Positions 60,416 through 64,000 of a stretch of DNA of 64,000 bases are shown piece by piece. The notes below the pieces were generated by a model that made no database searches, was not told where the DNA came from, and saw only the letters and a list, made by a program, of their open reading frames with translations. Origin of the DNA: Psychrobacter sp. bablab_jr014 (GTDB lineage Bacteria; Pseudomonadota; Gammaproteobacteria; Pseudomonadales; Moraxellaceae); the NCBI RefSeq assembly GCF_016464015.1, contig NZ_JACDXT010000001.1:94621-158620 (forward strand), read 5' to 3'. Positions within the stretch are counted from its first letter, which is position 1. Each line of letters starts with the position of its first letter. The translations under genes and the position numbers were made by a program.

Positions 60416-61645
60416 CTATGTATATCCTCTAAAGCTAATAGACTTTTCCACCATGCTTTTTAAATAAAAAATCTTATCCTTATCTGCAGGTAAATCTAAA
60501 AATCTATTCGCTTCTTCTATAGATTCAAAATCACCTTGTCTTCTAATATGAAATAAAAATAATTCTCTAAAATATCTTTGAACTTGAAAGCTGTAAGTTT
60601 TAGCTATTGCACTTTCCTGTCCAGCATGGACATTTCTATTTCGATACTCTCTTAAGTGCTCAAGTATTTGTCTATGATATTCATAATCTTCAAAAATAAA
60701 TGCACATCGAGTAGTTACAGAATCAAAATTACTCTCATTTGGTGCTGCGAGAGCCTCCAATGCTCCCCAAGCTCTCAAAATAGCAATATTTTGATTTTTT
60801 TCATCGAAAGCGCGTACAAATCTTAATATGCTATCAGACATGATGTTTCTATAATTTTTATTAAATTTAGAAAAAATATTAATTATACTTCTAATATTTT
60901 TAACAACATTTTTTTCATCTCTGAACAGATATACTTTGGCTTTAGAATAGCTAGGATCATACCAAAATGATTGTTCAAAAACTTCCCCTGATGCATTGTG
61001 TAGTGTATGGAATTCTCCTAAACGAATCTTATTAATTGACTCAGACTCGTTACCAATAATCTCTGAAAAACTATTACATTGTATGCAAAAAAATCCACGT
61101 AAAATATCAAGCGCTTTCACTGCTTTATTAGCAGCAATAGTTTCAGATTTAGCTTCCAATTCTACTACAACTTTAGTATAACCATCTGATTCAGTCTCTA
61201 TATTATCTCTATTTTCACTTATTAGATTTTTTCGACCTCTAAATTTCTTAGGGAAATTATCTTTATAAAATCTAAAATTAAAATTTTCAAAACTTATTTT
61301 CCTTGTATGTGATAGTCTCATAGACAAAGAAGTCAATAAATAGTAAGTATTATTTCTCTTATTAAGCTCTATGCTAATATTATCTTTGAGTATGCTAAGA
61401 AATTTGTCAGGTTCAATTTTAGTATTCTTAGCGGCCTGCCAAACTGTTTTTTGTATAAGAGTATGTTTATCCAAATCATTGGCTATAATTGGGAAATTTA
61501 TCATGCTTTCTATAGCAACTATAGCGTCTTGAAACTCAAACCCAGAGAAGCTAACTCTGCCATTTTCTAATTTTTTTTCGTTATCAATCTTTTTTAGAAT
61601 AACGCTAGGCTTCAAATTTTTATTTTTCTTCCATTGAACTTTCAA
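60416..61645 (-). CDS. HEPN-domain protein, Apea-like (putative RNase, defence-type)
   Basis: 409 aa, no close match recognised. The C-terminal part reads RAWGALEALAAP, then a helical stretch with REYRNRNVHAG: Arg335-x4-His340, the R-x4-6-H motif of HEPN ribonucleases, in a context like ApeA/DUF4145-type HEPN domains. The N-terminal ~230 residues show no motif I know. The DNA is clearly more AT-rich than the core genes on its left, with rare Leu/Arg codons, suggesting transfer. It is 106 bp downstream of a second HEPN gene on the same strand. RNase activity and a defence role are inference. Confidence 0.6.
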   Translation of the reverse strand: MKVQWKKNKNLKPSVILKKIDNEKKLENGRVSFSGFEFQDAIVAIESMINFPIIANDLDKHTLIQKTVWQAAKNTKIEPDKFLSILKDNISIELNKRNNTYYLLTSLSMRLSHTRKISFENFNFRFYKDNFPKKFRGRKNLISENRDNIETESDGYTKVVVELEAKSETIAANKAVKALDILRGFFCIQCNSFSEIIGNESESINKIRLGEFHTLHNASGEVFEQSFWYDPSYSKAKVYLFRDEKNVVKNIRSIINIFSKFNKNYRNIMSDSILRFVRAFDEKNQNIAILRAWGALEALAAPNESNFDSVTTRCAFIFEDYEYHRQILEHLREYRNRNVHAGQESAIAKTYSFQVQRYFRELFLFHIRRQGDFESIEEANRFLDLPADKDKIFYLKSMVEKSISFRGYT

Positions 61646-61751
61646 GCTTTTACTCCACTCTATCAGCTGCTGATATACATCAGACTATCTACTTTAAACA
61701 TTAGGGAACTACCTACCACATAGTATGGATATTAAAGATATCCTTTAATTG

Positions 61752-62471
61752 CTACTGTCTTACAATTGTTCCACTCTCTAAAACAAACAATTGATTAATT
61801 AACATAAACTCTCGAATATCATCACCTAGATCATGACGAGGTTCTTGATGTGCTCGCTTGTTGCGATAAGCCATATAGACACTCGTAAATAGCGATGCTC
61901 TACCTTTAGATTCACCTGAATCTAAGTTTTCCCAATATAAGATTGAATCATCACCTTGGAATGCTTTTGCAAACAGCTTAACGCCACTTTCATTATTCAA
62001 GTCTGTACGCGCTTTGACGATAGATTCCAGCTTTCGGTATGCACCCATTATTGCACTATCTGGATTCTTATCAAAATCCAAGGCTAGCTCTATCAAGCGA
62101 GGGTCAAGCAATGCCATAGGAATAGTAAGTGGAAACTCACTAAAAACACTACGCTCACGCTCTTTATAAAGATAAACAGACTCATACCATCTAGCAGGAC
62201 GCACTGGATTGATACTATTGATATAGTCCAAATCTTTCATAGTTAAACTTGAATTGGAGATACGTTCAAAAATCGATTTTGAAATAATGTATTCGTTAAT
62301 ACTGTCTGTATAGTTACGTAATAAGTTTAAGACGAATGCATATCCTCTTGGGGCTTCTCCATTGTAACCAGAAGCAAAACCACCCTTTATGATCGCCTGA
62401 ATATCATATCTGAGAGTAAGCAATAGCGCATGAGCACTTGAGTGAGTTTCTTCAAAAGTAAGTATTTTCAC
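61752..62471 (-). CDS. HEPN-domain protein of the TIGR02391/Ymh type
   Basis: 239 aa with GTG start at 62471 (weak ribosome site; the frame is open upstream to ~62524 without an ATG). The C-terminal block FTSVYMAYRNKRAHQEP...D matches the Ymh family pattern (RN..AH), with Arg203-x4-His208 as the HEPN catalytic-type pair. Ymh domains occur in many defence and mobile-element proteins. Directly upstream of the other HEPN gene, so probably one transcript. No nucleotidyltransferase (MNT) antitoxin is adjacent. Confidence 0.65.
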   Translation of the reverse strand: MKILTFEETHSSAHALLLTLRYDIQAIIKGGFASGYNGEAPRGYAFVLNLLRNYTDSINEYIISKSIFERISNSSLTMKDLDYINSINPVRPARWYESVYLYKERERSVFSEFPLTIPMALLDPRLIELALDFDKNPDSAIMGAYRKLESIVKARTDLNNESGVKLFAKAFQGDDSILYWENLDSGESKGRASLFTSVYMAYRNKRAHQEPRHDLGDDIREFMLINQLFVLESGTIVRQ

Positions 62472-62529
62472 GTCATTTATTTCTTCACCAGCATGTACAA
62501 GCTTTATGACTGCCTCTTTGCAAGCTTAT

Positions 62530-62545
62530 GTGACACCGCTGTCAC
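62530..62545. promoter_or_regulatory. 16-bp dyad upstream of the HEPN pair
   Basis: GTGACA-CCGC-TGTCAC, perfect 6-bp arms, about 60 bp before the first HEPN start codon. Position fits an operator, for example for autoregulation, but no regulator is identified. Confidence 0.35.
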
Positions 62546-62689
62546 CTAGATACTGAATACCCGCGAATTTAGCTTTCACTTATTTTCTTTACCTCAGTTA
62601 TTTAATAGTAAATACCACCATTTTTTTACCTAATCCCCTTCAACTGCTTCTATCCCTCTTCCCACTTACTTTCTACTAGGTTAAACGAA

Positions 62690-63109
62690 CTACAACAGAT
62701 TATTAAGCCACTCTAAGCTCTCAGGTCCACCACTCAATCGAACACACTCAGCAGAATCCTTTTCCCAAGTGGCAGCAGATTTGGTATGCAAATGAACCGA
62801 TATTTTGGAAGTGAGCGGTTCGTTAAGCGAACCAGCAGGAATTCACATTATTCCGCTTTCTCTTAAACTATTGGGAACCAAGCTTCCACACACCGAACAA
62901 AAGTCACTCTGATAGCCACTAGGCTTATTGTAAGAGCGGATATTACTTTCACCAGAAATCCAGCGAAACGCGCTGGCATTGACGAAAGTTGCGGTGTTCG
63001 ATGAAGAGCCCGTCACTTTGCGACATAAAGAACAGTGACATTGATAGAAATTGCGTATCTCTTCTTTGATTTCAAATTTTACGTTGCCACAAAGGTATTC
63101 ACCTTGCAT
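62690..63109 (-). pseudogene. GFA-family gene interrupted by an in-frame TGA
   Basis: Glutathione-dependent formaldehyde-activating (GFA/CENP-V) family zinc-binding protein. The first 88 codons give the cysteine set C7, CHCSLC (24, 26, 29) and CSVCGS (71, 74), then stop at TGA 62843-62845. In the same frame, without any shift, the reading continues IPAGSLNEPLTSKISVHLHT and on to TAG at 62690, which is the expected family C-terminus (139 codons in all). So a single codon, probably formerly sense, now reads TGA. A sequencing error or stop read-through are alternatives. Confidence 0.85.
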
Positions 63110-63222
63110 TATTTAATCCTTTGAAATTAGAGGTCATGCAGCGCCTTTTCGAATAAATTAAACTGACATGAAAAGCAGTAACCGTAGAATGAAATATGAG
63201 ATGAGTTCGAGTGGACTTACTG

Positions 63223-63753
63223 CTATCGGTTTAACTCTTCTATAAATTTCTTTGCCATTTTCGGACTTGTGAGTCTGATAAATTTTATATGACGATATCT
63301 AGGATCATGAAGCATCTTCGAGTAGCGAACACGCTTGCGTTTATACGTTTTTAATGTCCATAAGATAATTGAATCACGACTAAAAAATGACTTAGCAAAC
63401 GTCTCAGTATTGCCTGTACCCCACAGCTCGGTTTTAGTAGCCGAGCGTATGAAGGCACGCTTTATCGCTTGATACATCGTACGAGAGAACGAATAATCTA
63501 TCCAAATCACATGGTCAACATTTGACCACTTTATTTCAGTCGTCCTGCTATAATTGCCATCAAGCACCCAAGTTTCTTGCGCTAGAGAACGTTTCAGCTT
63601 TAAGAAAAACTCGTCATCAGTAGATTCTTGCCAATTCGGTTTCCAAAATATAGCATCCATTTCCAAATAAGGATAGCCTAATTTATTTGCCAAAAGACGG
63701 CTAAAAGTGGACTTACCACTACCACTGGTGCCAATTACATTTATTTTTTTCAT
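63223..63753 (-). CDS. Small P-loop kinase-like protein (adenylate-kinase/topology-modulation-like)
   Basis: 177 aa from ATG 63753 (MKKINVIG); the frame is open to 63837, but the family start is the P-loop strand. Walker A GTSGSGKST at residues 8-16, then LEMDAIFWKPNW and WVLDGNYSRT, typical of the FlaR/DNA-topology-modulation-like AAA group. Many such proteins have no assigned function. It is the gene closest to the rRNA operon end. Confidence 0.8.
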   Translation of the reverse strand: MKKINVIGTSGSGKSTFSRLLANKLGYPYLEMDAIFWKPNWQESTDDEFFLKLKRSLAQETWVLDGNYSRTTEIKWSNVDHVIWIDYSFSRTMYQAIKRAFIRSATKTELWGTGNTETFAKSFFSRDSIILWTLKTYKRKRVRYSKMLHDPRYRHIKFIRLTSPKMAKKFIEELNR

Positions 63754-63837
63754 GTGCTCGCTTCTGTAAAACTTTGAATAAAGTAGAAATATAGAGGAAT
63801 ATAGAGGGAGGGGGATTTTACAGAAAGTTATAGGCAA

Positions 63838-63872
63838 AAAAAAGCCCCCAATCGTTTGATTGGGGGCTTTTT
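63838..63872 (-). terminator. rRNA operon terminator
   Basis: AAAAAGCCCCCAATC and GATTGGGGGCTTTTT arms around a 4-base loop, T-run on the minus strand, 11 bp beyond the 5S end. Confidence 0.95.
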
Positions 63873-63882
63873 AGGAAAAAGG

Positions 63883-63997
63883 AGCTGACGATGACCTACT
63901 CTCACATGGGCGAACCACACTACCATTGGCGCTACGATGTTTCACTTCTGAGTTCGGGAAGGGATCAGGTGGTTCCATCGTGCTATTGTCGTCAGCA
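63883..63997 (-). rRNA. rrf: 5S ribosomal RNA
   Basis: On the minus strand the sequence starts TGCTGACGACAATAGC and ends GTCATCGTCAGC, whose ends pair as the 5S terminal stem. The internal CCGAACTCAGAAGTGAAA is the universal 5S signature. About 115 nt. It marks the end of an rRNA operon extending beyond the window. Confidence 0.96.
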
Positions 63998-64000
63998 AAG

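Overview
The window reads as a chromosomal segment of a gammaproteobacterium of the family Moraxellaceae, most like Psychrobacter. This is judged from protein flavour and gene order (fused nuoCD, dut-algC-argB, leuS-lptE-holA, lpxB-rnhB); no database search was possible. Most of it is ordinary core genome. The last ~3.7 kb next to a ribosomal RNA operon is accessory and visibly more AT-rich.

Layout. 1-7326 (minus): respiratory complex I genes nuoA-B-CD-E-F-G, with nuoG running off the left edge. 7327-8500: a long AT-rich gap holding the nuo leader and, on the minus strand, a small transcription unit with tiny ORFs and its own terminator. 8588-10766 (minus): rnhB and lpxB. 10944-12026 (plus): DAHP synthase. 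12195-14825 (minus): aminopeptidase N. 15173-17442: a Pal-like lipoprotein, a phosphopantetheinyl transferase and a beta-barrel protein. 17982-22572 (minus): acyl-CoA synthetase, MFS transporter, HIT protein and lolA. 23036-23718 (minus): rpmA and rplU, divergent from ispB (24067-25089). 25833-32174 (plus): a complete RND tripartite efflux operon. 32335-40581 (plus): hemB, rep, mgtE, dut, an algC-like mutase and argB. 40689-42204 (minus): three small genes. 42424-50414 (plus): leuS, lptE, holA, macA, macB. 50586-50759: two identical tRNA-Lys genes. 50999-51769 (minus): a metallo-beta-lactamase-fold hydrolase. 52104-55283 (plus): a two-gene exported cassette (large repeat-type protein plus DUF3142-like protein). 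55347-60262: catalase HPII, exported dienelactone hydrolase, DUF938 methyltransferase, flavodoxin-like and OsmC-like genes. 60416-63753 (minus): two consecutive HEPN-domain genes, a GFA-family gene broken by an in-frame stop, and a small P-loop kinase-like gene. 63838-64000: the terminator and 5S rRNA end of an rRNA operon on the minus strand.

How the genes work together. Envelope functions recur: LpxB (lipid A), LptE (LPS export), LolA (lipoprotein carrier), Pal-like lipoprotein, an outer-membrane barrel and two tripartite export systems (RND and MacAB). The most interesting stretches are the HEPN pair beside the rRNA operon (both with an R-x4-H motif), the DUF3142 cassette, the small transcription unit at 8166-8492, and a promoter before the RND operon with a dyad inside an unusually long spacer. 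None of these is proven to be a new system from sequence alone.
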